64,000 nucleotides of DNA from Cladophialophora immunda. Its lineage: Eukaryota > Ascomycota > Eurotiomycetes > Chaetothyriales > Herpotrichiellaceae. The notes below the pieces were generated by a model. That model made no database searches, was not told where the DNA came from, and saw only the letters and a program-made list of their open reading frames with translations. The position numbers and the translations under genes were made by a program. The first letter of the stretch is position 1; each line of letters begins with the position of its first letter. The DNA is taken from the NCBI RefSeq assembly GCF_000835495.1, contig NW_015622541.1, positions 744,001 through 808,000 on the forward strand. Reading direction: 5' to 3'. Positions 33,068 to 43,604 of this stretch are shown here, one piece after another.

Positions 33068-34451
33068 AAATGAGGGGGGGAAGTAAGGTGTCCTCAGGAC
33101 CAACGCTGATGCGAGCAGGCTGCGAAATGTCCAGCCGTTCACCGATCTTCAGCAGCACACCGTCAAAAGTTGAGGAGGATCTTTCGTTATGATATCGCAT
33201 CAAGAACTCTCCTGGAAACGTTTCGAGCGCGGTCGGTTCGAGGAAGGTGTTGCAGGGCCCGCGACGCCGGAGGAGGAAAGCCGCTTTGCCTGTAGTCTTA
33301 TGATAGAAGTAAGCATCTGCACATGCGCATGAGGCAATTTGAGCCTACCACCACATTCGTCTCGTTGATCAAAGGTTTGATTCGCTACATTCGGTCCGGG
33401 TGGCTTGATTGTTCGACTTTGTCACTCCTGCGGGATGGCCACCAGTTTTCGTTCTCCATGAGCCATTTTGCCAGGTTATCAGCCTCGTCAAAGACTTCCT
33501 TGTTGGGGACATCAGCACTCATAAGGGGCCCGAGGCTAGATGAAGGCAGGATCGTGTCGGTTCGTCTGCGGCCTGCTGTTGTGAACGGAGCGTAATGTGG
33601 TCCTCGCTGGGACGCTTGGCGGTGCCACACCCATAAAAGTCAAGGGTAAGCTGGCTTCCCCTCCCTCCAATCAGCCAGGGCTTTTATCCACGAAGATGAA
33701 GTGAGCTAAATCATACGATGTTGACGCGCTCTCACTGTCGACTAAAACTAAACACAAGGAAAAGCAGGACTATCGAAATTGTTGGACCCGCCAGGGCTGG
33801 GAAATAGACGATTGTGGGGCAGCTGCTGTACCAAGTATCTTTCCCCCCGTTTCTCTTTGAGAACCTATTTCTCTTGCCTTCTCGCCCTGACCCTCTTTGT
33901 ATGTCTTGTATATGCTTACCCTAAAATCAAGTTGAACGGCGTCGACCTCGAGTCGCTCGAAGTTTTAGAAACAAAACCTGTAAAGCAAAGTACGATCAGA
34001 TCTTGCCTACGTTGCGAGAACTACACAAGATCTAGCACTACAGAGCAAGAAAGAATGAAAGGGCGCTGTAAGGACAGCGTCTCCATGGCGACTGTCTGAC
34101 CGCACCAACCGTCCCGTCCTGTCCTGGTTTCTGGAGAGAATCCCGCACCACGCTTTTACCAGAATGCAGTACGACGAGGTTCTACTTTGGAAGTGAACGA
34201 CGGACATCATACCTTTCTAGCAGCCACCTAGGAGTGGATGGAACCACTTTTCTGGGAGGTTCATTCATCCGAGAGAGTTCATGTAATTTGTCTTGTGCAC
34301 GCACCAGGAATTGGATGTTTGCAACTCGGACTTGGGGACCTTGAATGCGAGGAATTGGCTCCTTGCCGAAAGAATATTGTCCGGAGATTCTAGTGAATGC
34401 ATGAAGCAGTGCAATCCCTCCATCGTATCGCGACCCGAAACAACCAACGTG
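33068..34451. other. Gap with no recognised gene
   Basis: About 1.4 kb downstream of the NLR gene and the orphan. A frame around 33779-34099 has one hydrophobic stretch but no ATG at its head and no domain. Nothing else supportable is seen. Confidence 0.4.
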
Positions 34452-37400
34452 CTATTCCAAACCGTGTTCAGACAGTAGGGAGACGATTGCATCGTGATGA
34501 TTCATCCGTGCCCAATCTATGGGGGTCCTTCCTTTCGAGTCCCGCAAATCCGCTCTAACCTCACTGTCGCCCAAAAGCAGTTCTACGATACGTACCCTAC
34601 CATTGGCTGCGGCGTGCGACAGCGGTGATCGACCATCATCGCCTGTCGCGTTTTTGTCCAAGTGCGGTAAGCCCAACAGATATTCGACAATCTGCGTAAA
34701 GCCTTCGCTTGCTGCCCACGCCAACACGGAACGACCGCCGGCTTGATTTCTTTGGTTCACGTCTGCTTTGCCCTTTTCGATGAGGATGCGGACAGCTTCG
34801 AGATATCCTGGTCGGTCCAGGGCCCAGGCTAGAGGCGACCATCCATCTTTGTCCTGGGAATCAGCCGCCTCTTCGGGGGATTTCTCGATAAGGTATTCAA
34901 GTACACACTGTCCATAATGATCCGAGTGCTTCGTCGCTCTGGAGCTGTTCGCTGCCCATGAGATGGCGTTTCGTCCGCTGGCATCCTCTTTTGCTATAGG
35001 CACTTGCAAGTGGAACAAGCGTCTAACAATCGGGAGCGTGGCCTTTTCGGCGGCGTAGGACATAGCATTTCGGCCATACTTGTCGCACAAACACACATCT
35101 GCTAACGGTTTCCGAAGCAGCTGTTCCACTGCCAACGCATTGCTTGACATGCAAGCATGGATCAGGGCGTTACGACCGTCGCTATCGCATGAGTTGATGT
35201 TGGTACGGTCGTCTCCCAAAAGTTCTTTCAAACACTGGTCGGAGCCGGAACGGCACGCTTGTATCAGGGCGGTATGCCCTGATAGATTGGTCTGATTCAC
35301 GTCAATGGATCCGTGCCGAAGCAGCCCGACCAAGATTTCCACATGGTCATGGGCCGCGGCGAGGACAAGAGGTGGCGGCGTTCGAAGACCAGAATAATTG
35401 GGATCAGCATCGTCCGCGCCGAGTAACACCTCGCAAGCCTCGGTAAATCCACCTTGAATAGCCACAGCCAACGCTGACCTATCACGACCTGCGTCGAGAA
35501 GAGGTGATTTGTGCTCGAGTAAGACGTTGATGGACTTGAGATGACCGCGGGATGACGCCCAATACAGTGCAGATTGAAGCTGAGTGCTTTCGTCGGTCAG
35601 TCCACGGTTGGATAAGAGCCTCTGCAAGACTGTCGGGTAATCGAACAGTGCCGCTAGAACGAGAGCGTTAACCTCAGACTGATCAGGCATCGCGGTAGGC
35701 GAGTGATTGGCTTTGTATTTGTACCATCTCGAGAGTCGCGGTGACCCGCAGGACAGCAGCTTGATCGCATCTTGTTGTGCAGCAGCATCAGCAAGGTAGT
35801 CAGCATGAGTGTAGTGATGGTCCCAGTACCGTGTAGCATAATCGTAGCCCGGGTAGCGACTGCTAAGGTGTGATAAGACGTCCTCTGAAATGGCGCTTTC
35901 GTCTCGCAGAAAGGCGACATCATGAATGCTGAATAATTCAGCATAAGGTGCGTCCTGGTCGGCTTCGCCTTTGGAAGAACGGGCAGAGATCGGACTGGGG
36001 GAGGGCATCTCGGAGGAAAGTCTCTCTTCATCAGGGGCATCGGGACTATCTGCTTCTTGCAACAGGCTTCGAATGCAAGCTTTTGCGAGAAGCAAATGCG
36101 CCGTGTCGAGATCCACGCCGTGGGTCTTGTGAAGGAGATGGTCAGGTTCCGATTGGAGGGCTAACAAATACCCCTTGACCGTAGAGTGTATGAATTGAAC
36201 CTTGCCATCGGGAAACTTTACCAGCGGCCCTAGAGCGCGACGAAGGCTATTCAGCACCAACGCCCCATCGACAGGAGAGATGCATTCTGCCGACTGCCGA
36301 TCATAGAGTGTCGTAAATACGTCGACTTCCGAGAGTGTAAATGGTCTTGCACATGCTACTAGCAGTTGCAAGTAGCATTTCAATCGCGGCAATTGACTTT
36401 TCGATACTGGTGGAAGATGCTTCGTATAGGAATCCTTCAGGTTGCCAGGAATGGTTGTCAATACCCTTTGTACGTCGGCATCCCGATAGTTTAGCCCCTG
36501 CTTGAGGTCCTCCAGCACGACGCTCAGCCACAGAAAGGAGTTCTCGGCTAGGTTGTAAAGTTTCCGCTTCAACTGCTCGCCGAATGCTTCGGAACAAATG
36601 GCATTGTAGACAAGATCTTCCACTTTGTAGTCGATGAAGCGTTGGAGGTCCCCCACTAACCCTTCCGGACGCTCCTCCATATCAATATAGAATTGGGAGA
36701 GGCTTTCATCTCCAATTCTCCATGCTCGGCTGATAAGGGGCTGGCCGCTTATGATGAGTTTGATTCTCTTTCGCTGCGTCTCGCCATCCAGGCTCCGTGG
36801 CCGTACCATGTGGAGAACCTTGGCGAGAAATAATGATCGTGACTTCTCCTCACATTCATCCAAGGCATCAATTACAATGTAAAGACAACTGCACGAAGCG
36901 AGTCCCACAGCCATTTCGAATATATGCCAGAGAGTCTCGAAGGACGGCTCATATTCGTGCCTTATCAAGCTGTATGCAGCCTTGATCTGGCGGATGATGT
37001 CTTTCTTGACCGACAAAATTTGCAATATTAGCGCTCTTAGAAGAGACCGTGCGTCTTTTTGGGACTCAATGTCCCGCGCACAGAAGAAGCAACAAACTAG
37101 CTCGTCTTCTGTCGAGGGCGGTGCCACGTTGTCTCTCAACTCTCGAACGAGAAAGTTAGTAAGCACAGTTTTCCCACAACCCGCATCGCCTATCAACCAC
37201 AGTACAGCTGGCCTACGTTCGGCCCGCCAATCGCGATATTCTCGCGTGGAGGTCGACCAGACGCAAGTACCTTGCAAGGGCTCGTCGATAGGAACATCAG
37301 ATCGTCGACTGAACGTCGCAACATATCTGCTTTCCGACTCTGTGAATGCTTGAGTGGAGAACTTTAGCCTCTTCCTAAGCACTACCTAGAAAGGTGACGT

Positions 37401-38613
37401 ACAGCGATGCGAGGTGTCTGGCATCATCTGCTTTACAGCGTGAACTATAGCCTGCGTCAGTGGTTCGTAACCATGGTCACTCCTTGACGAGAAGCGACAC
37501 ATGGCCATGTGGTCGGCTTGGATAGATATTTCGATCTCTTCCGGTAGTCCAAGAACGGCGGATTGTTGCTCAACGACCTGAAGAATATCAGCTTAGCGAT
37601 CTGGAGGCTTCACCAGCTGGATCGGCTCACCAGTGAAGAACAACCAGGAGGCTTCACTCTTTCGTAGCACGAAATAATCGTCATTGCATTGGCACGTCGT
37701 TTGAATGATTGGTTGATCTCATCCAGTTTTGTCGAATCTCGCGATAACATACTGATCAGATCGGTCCTCATCGAGCCAGCAAAAGCCGAGGCATAGGAAA
37801 TATCCAACCAGAAGTTGGTGAATGTTGCGAGGGGTGCCAGCGTTGCCGCAATCTGACTCCCTCTATGTGGCGTACCCATAAACACGATCAACCGGGTAGC
37901 GCGCAAAACATCGGCAAAGTAGTCAAATTCGTGCGCCATGATCATTGCCTCAGACGAGATATTAGTTTCGAATATATCCAAATCCAACCAAGAAATGGTA
38001 CCTGTTTTACTACTATTCCTCCAAGGCTGTGACAGATGAAAATGATTGGTTTGGCTGGCCACTAAGGGTTGGTCAACATAAGCTCGATAAGCTCCGAGTG
38101 GTGACTTTTTCACCCACCTTCTTGGTAAGAGACATCAAGCTTTGGAGTAGGTCGTTCGCGGCATCTCTAATTCCTGTGACGGAGCGGCTGAATGTTGGTG
38201 CAGAATCATATCCAAAGGAATAAATCCGTGCGCCAGGCAAATCTTCCGGAAGAAGTTGCGAAAGCCATAAGGTCTGTTTCTGAGAATCGCGGCTAGCCCA
38301 TGTCCTGTAGAAATCACCCCCGAGACCGTGCACGGCAACAACGCTTAGGTCATAAGAGTGCTCAGATGTAGGGGTTCCTGGTAGTGAAGGTAGCGGTTTC
38401 AACCCATAGCGACGAGATTCGTCTGCCAGCGCTTGCAGTTCCGGCAGTAAGCGCTCCTGTTCAACAGTCGATGGTTGGCCCTGGTACAATAATCAGCGTC
38501 CCGCGTAGCAGTCGTTGTAGCAGTAGAGTTACTGCATCCGGAGCACCCGTTTGCCTGCGTGCATCTGCGCTTCGGGGGCGCTTTCCCTTTATTTGCTTGA
38601 TGAACTTCCTCAT
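34452..38613 (-). CDS. NLR protein: alpha/beta-hydrolase, NACHT, ankyrin repeats
   Basis: Fungal STAND/NLR receptor, a class tied to non-self recognition and heterokaryon incompatibility. Six exons are read: 38613-38533, 38480-38118, 38061-38002, 37948-37631, 37577-37437 and 37385-34452, all in phase 0, for 1298 aa. The N-terminal effector is a lipase/SesB-like alpha/beta hydrolase: HGLGG (78-82), nucleophile Ser160 in CHSLGG, then FMGTPHRGS. The NACHT domain has Walker A GDAGCGKT (387-394) and Walker B LYIVIDALDE (about 489-498). A helical region follows, then about ten ankyrin repeats (from about 885) to the end. The intron before exon 6 (GTAAAG..CTAG, 51 bases) is the least certain join. 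All catalytic motifs and frames look intact, so the gene is probably functional. Confidence 0.85.
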
Positions 38614-39655
38614 CGCGGTACTACGTCATTCAAAAGCCAGCAGAAATCCATACACCACAGACGTGTTACCGTAGCCGAAGGATACAGTCCTCTTTGATAG
38701 CCATGAAGTTTAACTCTTGGGAGCAAAACTGCCTCGACTTAATCATCCTCTCCTGGTGGTACGAGTTGCTTGGCCCAGCTTCGGCATTAAGTGGCGGGTC
38801 GGTAGACCCACAAACTTTTCACTATCCAATAAACGAAGCGCCTGAGATTGTCCGCTCCAGTGCGGCGCCTAAGCCAGCATAACTGGCTAAATACGGAGTA
38901 CAGTATGATTTCCGCTCTAAGCCCGGGCAAGATGGCCCATAATTATGGACTTGTAGCTGCACCTTTCCGGCGGTCTCACGTGTGCCAGAGTGGTCGGCGG
39001 CTAGATCTTCGATCTCACTGGTCGATGCATCAGATGTGCTCGGAGCCTGGGGAGAAACGCCTCCAGGGAAATTGCCATCCGGTGCAGGCTTGGTCCATGA
39101 TGACGACATAACCAGCTCTGAAAAGACCAACTCCATGAGGCATGCCTCGCAACTAAACGTGGTCGATACCCAATCACCTTCTCAAAGGTGTGCTTGCTTA
39201 GTAGTAACCGGGGAAGAATTGTTCACGCTCGCAGGAATGACAGGCGATGCCAGCCAAGATCTTCATCGCGCCGTACCCCAAAGAGGGGTGAGCTGGGTGT
39301 TCAAATCACCTTCTCTTGGCACACAGCTGAATGGTGAAGAAACCCCAGCCACCTGTCGACCCGTCAGCTCAGCACCCAGAGGAGACAGCAGAGCGGATCG
39401 GTACGTTGATGGCCCAAGTCAAATTGACGTCGTCTGCCGTGTGGTCCATAAGCGACGAGCTCCTGACAATGCCTGCCAATGGTATCTCCAAGCTCTTCGA
39501 AGTTGGTGACACCGCCGCTTGAGTTCCTGTGTCAACGGAAAAAATTCCTCTTGTTAAATCCCAACGAGGCTGAATGAACTAACTCACCGATAATAATTAT
39601 CTAGCTTCCCCACCCCCCACCAGGTCAATTTCTGGAACTCGCCTCGTGGCGGTTC
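38614..39655. other. Gap upstream of the NLR gene
   Basis: About 1 kb with the NLR promoter. A short ATG frame at 39331-39522 has protein-like parts (ERIGTLMAQVKLTSSAVWSI) but no family that I recognise; it could be another relic. No RNA or clear repeat is seen. Confidence 0.35.
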
Positions 39656-39795
39656 CTAGGCGACGTCCACGCCCGCGATGTCCGCGCCGGCTTGGGCGAG
39701 GTCGGTTGCAAAAGCGAGGCCTGGACCCCGGGCAGCGCCTGTGACCACGACTCCGTGCGCCCGGCAAGGCTGAACGTGTCCAGCAGGGTCGACAT
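39656..39795 (-). pseudogene. Frameshifted SDR N-terminal relic
   Basis: Starts ATG at 39795 with MSTLLDTFSLAGRT, the usual start of sorbitol/mannitol-type SDRs. It then needs a one-base frame change to continue as VVVTGAARGPGLAFATDLAQ and AGADIAGVDVA, where a TAG ends it. A single lost base between the two parts explains the break. A few more codons after the stop (EPPRGEFQKL) still resemble the family, then similarity ends. No catalytic part remains. Confidence 0.7.
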
Positions 39796-40423
39796 TGTCC
39801 CACAGATACTGATTTGCCAGCGAAGGTTGTGACTTTGTGGTTCAGGACACGGGGAAATGCTTTTGACAAAACGCAGCGGCGATGACTATTACTCAAATCC
39901 AAAGTTCAGGTTGATAAGGCCCGGCCAAGGGACTAAGCTCCATGTGTGGATCGATCGTGTTCGCATCTGCGAGGAAAAGAGGGCCACTTCCACGGCCCGT
40001 GCACTCTAGGTATCTCCATGGAGATGGGGTGGCTGTCCATCCTCAGACTCAACTGTCACCCGGTGTGCTCCTTGATCATGGGCTGCCAATACGACTATCG
40101 CGCTGGGTACGATAGGCCTCTTTTCCAGGAATCTATCCCTGACAGCCCGTCCTTTCCTAGTCTAGTGCCTCATAGTCGGCCACAACTGGGGCGATGTTCC
40201 GTCTTTTGGCTGAAAATGCAAAAGGATGGTCTATACGCACACTATTCCTGACACCTCTCATGATATATTTCCGCCTAATTTCTGAATCTTGGTGGAGCTA
40301 CATATTCTCTTTCATGCTGAATGGTTGACGCAGGTTCTTCGAGCACGCTTTGCCCGGTTGTCTACACAGCGCGCAAAATCGTAAGACCGGATTACATATG
40401 CTTGGTTGAAGTCCCTTTCTGTC
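39796..40423. other. Gap between SDR relic and monooxygenase gene
   Basis: About 630 bases without any frame of recognisable character. It includes the 3' flank of the monooxygenase gene. Confidence 0.4.
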
Positions 40424-42100
40424 TTAGCTTGGGGAACCGATCAGATGAGGGAACCCCGCGACGGCTTCCTCCTCACAGTGCCGGAAATACTGCGCCAGCC
40501 CGCCAAAGTAGAACAGAATCTCCCGCGGCTTGCCGTCGATATTCGCCCCCACGTACCACGAGTAGACCTCCTTGGCGGATTTGGCCATGATGGTCTTGTC
40601 GAAGGTCGCGAGCACCGTCTGGCGCCATGCGTCCTCGCTCTCTCTCGTCGCCTCGACGCGCGCGTACCCGCGGTCGCGCATGTGGAGGAGGACCTTGCCG
40701 ATCCAGTCCGCGGTGTTGTCGATGATGACCGGGAGGTTCGCAAAGGGGGACTGCGGGCCCGAGATCATGAACATGTTGGGGAACCCCTCGACGGCGATGC
40801 CCAGGAACGTCCGCACGCCTTCGGCCCATTCGTTGTTCAGGACGCGGTTGTCTTTCCCTCGAATGTCGGCGTGGAGCAGGGCCCCCGTGACGGCATCGAA
40901 CCCGATAGCATATATGATGATATCGTGCTCGTGCTCTTGGGTACCGGTTCTGATACCCTTGGGGGTAATCTCCTGGATGGGGTCCTCGCTGATGTCCACC
41001 AGGTGGACATTCGGCCGGTTGAAGGCCTCGTAGTAGAAGTGCCCCAACGGCGGCCGTTTGGCCATGATGGGATAGGAAGGACAGAGTTTCCGCGCGGTCT
41101 CCGGGTCCTTCACGATCGTCCTGATTTTGTTGCGGACGTACTCTGACGCGGCCGCATTGGCTTCGTCGTGGGTTGAAATGTCGTCGAATGTCTCAAAGAC
41201 GAATCGAAATCCGCCAGACTCCCACCCGCTGTCCAGGATCCGCTGTCGCTCGGCGGGGTCTTTGACCGTGGAGAATGTGCGGCCGTAGGTTTCCATCGGG
41301 AACCCAAAGATCTGTTTTCGAGACTTGTCCCAGATGGAGTCGTAGTCTTGCCGGATCTCAGAAAGCTGAGCGGTGGTCAACGGATGGTTGCGCCCGGGCA
41401 GTACGTAATTCGGGGTGCGCTGGTACAATGTGACCGACTTTGCGGTGTGGGCAACGATAGGAAGGACTTGCACACCAGTTGCGCCCGCTCCAACGACGGC
41501 AACCCGCTTTCCCGAGAAATCGACATCCTTCTTTGGCCAGCTGGACGTCTGATACCATTCACCTTGAAAGCTATGCACGCCGGGGAAGGGCGGGTCGCGA
41601 CCTTGCGAGAGTACGCCGACAGCAGTGATGAGGAATTGGCTGGTATAAGTTACGCCTCTAGAGGTCTTGGTCGACCAAGTGTTCAATGCCTGGTCATAGT
41701 GGGCCGACTCCACCCGCTCGTGGAATCGAATATCTTTGCGCATATTGAAGCGGTCGGCGACGTGGTCGAGGTAGGCTAGAACCTCTTTTTGGCTCGGGTA
41801 GCGTTCCGTCCAGGTCCAGTCCGCCTTCAGCTCCTTTGAGAAATTCATGATATACACCCACGCTTCGCTGTCTGTCCGAGCACCAGGATATCGGTTCCAG
41901 TACCATGTTCCTCCCACACTGGATCCCGCCTCTATCACCTGTGCCGTAAACCCCAGCTTACGTAGTTCGTACAACATGCGTAAGCCTCCGAATCCAGCCC
42001 CAATGACAAGGGCGTCAAAGTGCTCGCTTGAGGAACCATTGCTGGAACCGTGGATGCCGTTGGACAGGTGCCCAGTGTCAATGCCGTTAGTTACAGCCAT
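40424..42100 (-). CDS. Baeyer-Villiger-type flavin monooxygenase
   Basis: FAD- and NADPH-dependent oxygenase that would insert oxygen next to a ketone carbonyl. The ATG at 42100 gives 558 aa in one exon; the upstream codons in frame lack an ATG. Motifs in order: FAD-binding GAGFGG (near 37), the family motif GGTWYWNRYPGARTD, the BVMO fingerprint position FQGEWYQTSSWP, then the NADPH-binding GAGATG. In the fingerprint the usual His is replaced by Gln, while Phe, Gly and Trp-Pro remain. The C-terminal half (SGPQSPFANLPVIID) is also typical. The protein may be a true BVMO with changed kinetics or a related hydroxylase. GC-rich codon use resembles that of the P450 gene. Confidence 0.88.
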   Translation of the reverse strand: MAVTNGIDTGHLSNGIHGSSNGSSSEHFDALVIGAGFGGLRMLYELRKLGFTAQVIEAGSSVGGTWYWNRYPGARTDSEAWVYIMNFSKELKADWTWTERYPSQKEVLAYLDHVADRFNMRKDIRFHERVESAHYDQALNTWSTKTSRGVTYTSQFLITAVGVLSQGRDPPFPGVHSFQGEWYQTSSWPKKDVDFSGKRVAVVGAGATGVQVLPIVAHTAKSVTLYQRTPNYVLPGRNHPLTTAQLSEIRQDYDSIWDKSRKQIFGFPMETYGRTFSTVKDPAERQRILDSGWESGGFRFVFETFDDISTHDEANAAASEYVRNKIRTIVKDPETARKLCPSYPIMAKRPPLGHFYYEAFNRPNVHLVDISEDPIQEITPKGIRTGTQEHEHDIIIYAIGFDAVTGALLHADIRGKDNRVLNNEWAEGVRTFLGIAVEGFPNMFMISGPQSPFANLPVIIDNTADWIGKVLLHMRDRGYARVEATRESEDAWRQTVLATFDKTIMAKSAKEVYSWYVGANIDGKPREILFYFGGLAQYFRHCEEEAVAGFPHLIGSPS

Positions 42101-43604
42101 GTGTGCTTTCACCAACTCCTTGTCGGAAGTGGTCGTGTCTGAAAGGGAAAGAAGCCAGAATTATTAGGACGCAATATAGCAATCTGGAGGGATACAGTTT
42201 CTCGCCGAAGTAAACGGATCGCTGGGAGGAGTTAGAACACCGCGGCTTCTCTTTGGAAGAGAAAATCCGGGTATTGAATTCCGTGGAGTTCAAAGCTTGA
42301 GAGAAGGCCCGCGGCTCAACGGCGGCTCCTTTATCTCGTTGGCTGAAGCGCAGAACAAGTGAGGACACCTGAGTCTCTTGCTCATCTTTGAATCTGGGGC
42401 CACAGCTTCCACCAGACACAGGACGACCTCATCCCAAGCAGAAACTTGTACCGTAGAATCGGGCGAACAACGGGAGAGATTGGCAGAATCCTATGTCGGG
42501 ATAGGTCCTGCTGGTGATCTGCAACAACTACGGCATGACATTGTGCCAGAATTCTCCTCGTCTCTCTCCTACGTCTCTTGGGGAGAGGTATAGAACCCAG
42601 CTGTTCGATTGATAGAAATCTAACTAGTGGAGATGCGCCCGGCAGCCTTCCATATTGGGTTAGTGCAATCGCTCGTAGCCTCCAGGGGCGGGCTATTCGC
42701 GTTCCTCGGTCGAACTTGAATCGGAGACACCATCGCCGCAAATCTTCTGTCCATGATGGGACGGCAGGAATGCCTTGGCGCTGTAGTTCAATGAACCTTT
42801 TTGCAATCACATAGATTTTGAAAATAGAAATTCTTTCGCCGTATCCCTTTTTCGAAAGCTCGATCCAAACATCACCCGGACCGCTTTCTTCCGACGCCAC
42901 ATTCATTCAGCAGATCCCATCGACAGACGAGGCTGAAGTCTGTCCTGACCCCTTTTGCTTTTGCCCTTTACGTCACTTTCACCGGTCTCTGCAAGCTCAA
43001 GCCAGAGTCCCTGCTCCCTCTACATTCCGTCCGCGACTCAGTACTCGCGGTCCTGACAAGCTCAAGTCAAGACCCGGTTGCTCAAGACGCCAGCCACCCA
43101 AGCGGCCGTACAAGCGGTTGGAATACTCTTTTGAGTGGGGCAGACCTCATCCGGAAAAGAGGTAGAGGAGCGTGACGTGCGATTCGCCCCGACGACTGCC
43201 CGCGCCCAAAGGAGGCGGCACAGTCTGAAGGGCAAGGAGTTCACTCCTGGGACTTATGACGGGGAAACAGACACCGGAGCCAATAGCACAGAGACCATAG
43301 ATGAGGACGAGACGCGAGGAGGAGGAATGGGAAGAACAGGAGGGAGATCCCATGGATATCGATAGCCGAGGTCGCAATAGGTGGGTGGGGGCCACGAGCG
43401 GAACGCGGGCTGGAGGAGGAAGAACACGCGGGGATGGCGTCCTGTGTGGAGTATGTGGAAGATATGGGGGATTAGGAGGCATCATCGCCACGGGAGCATA
43501 ACCATGTTTGTTTTAGATGATATCAGACTGTAAACCACCAGATCCAACGGCTCGGAAATAATGGTGTTTACGATGGGGCCTTATATGGCTGCTTACTCCA
43601 CCGA
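42101..43604. other. Gap with no secure gene
   Basis: About 1.5 kb. A minus-strand ATG frame at 42382-42906 (174 aa) and plus-strand frames around 42818-43500 exist, the latter Arg/Glu/Gly-rich, but none shows a domain, signal peptide or clean exon structure. The monooxygenase promoter lies at the left end. Confidence 0.35.

Noticed and set aside
33779..34099. Plus-strand frame with a transmembrane-like stretch
   Set aside because: It has no ATG at its head and a random-looking second half.
40406..41146. Plus-strand 246-codon open frame
   Set aside because: It is antisense to the monooxygenase, which has clear motifs.
42382..42906. Minus-strand ATG frame of 174 aa
   Set aside because: Composition is Arg/Leu-rich without domain or sensible order; probably chance.
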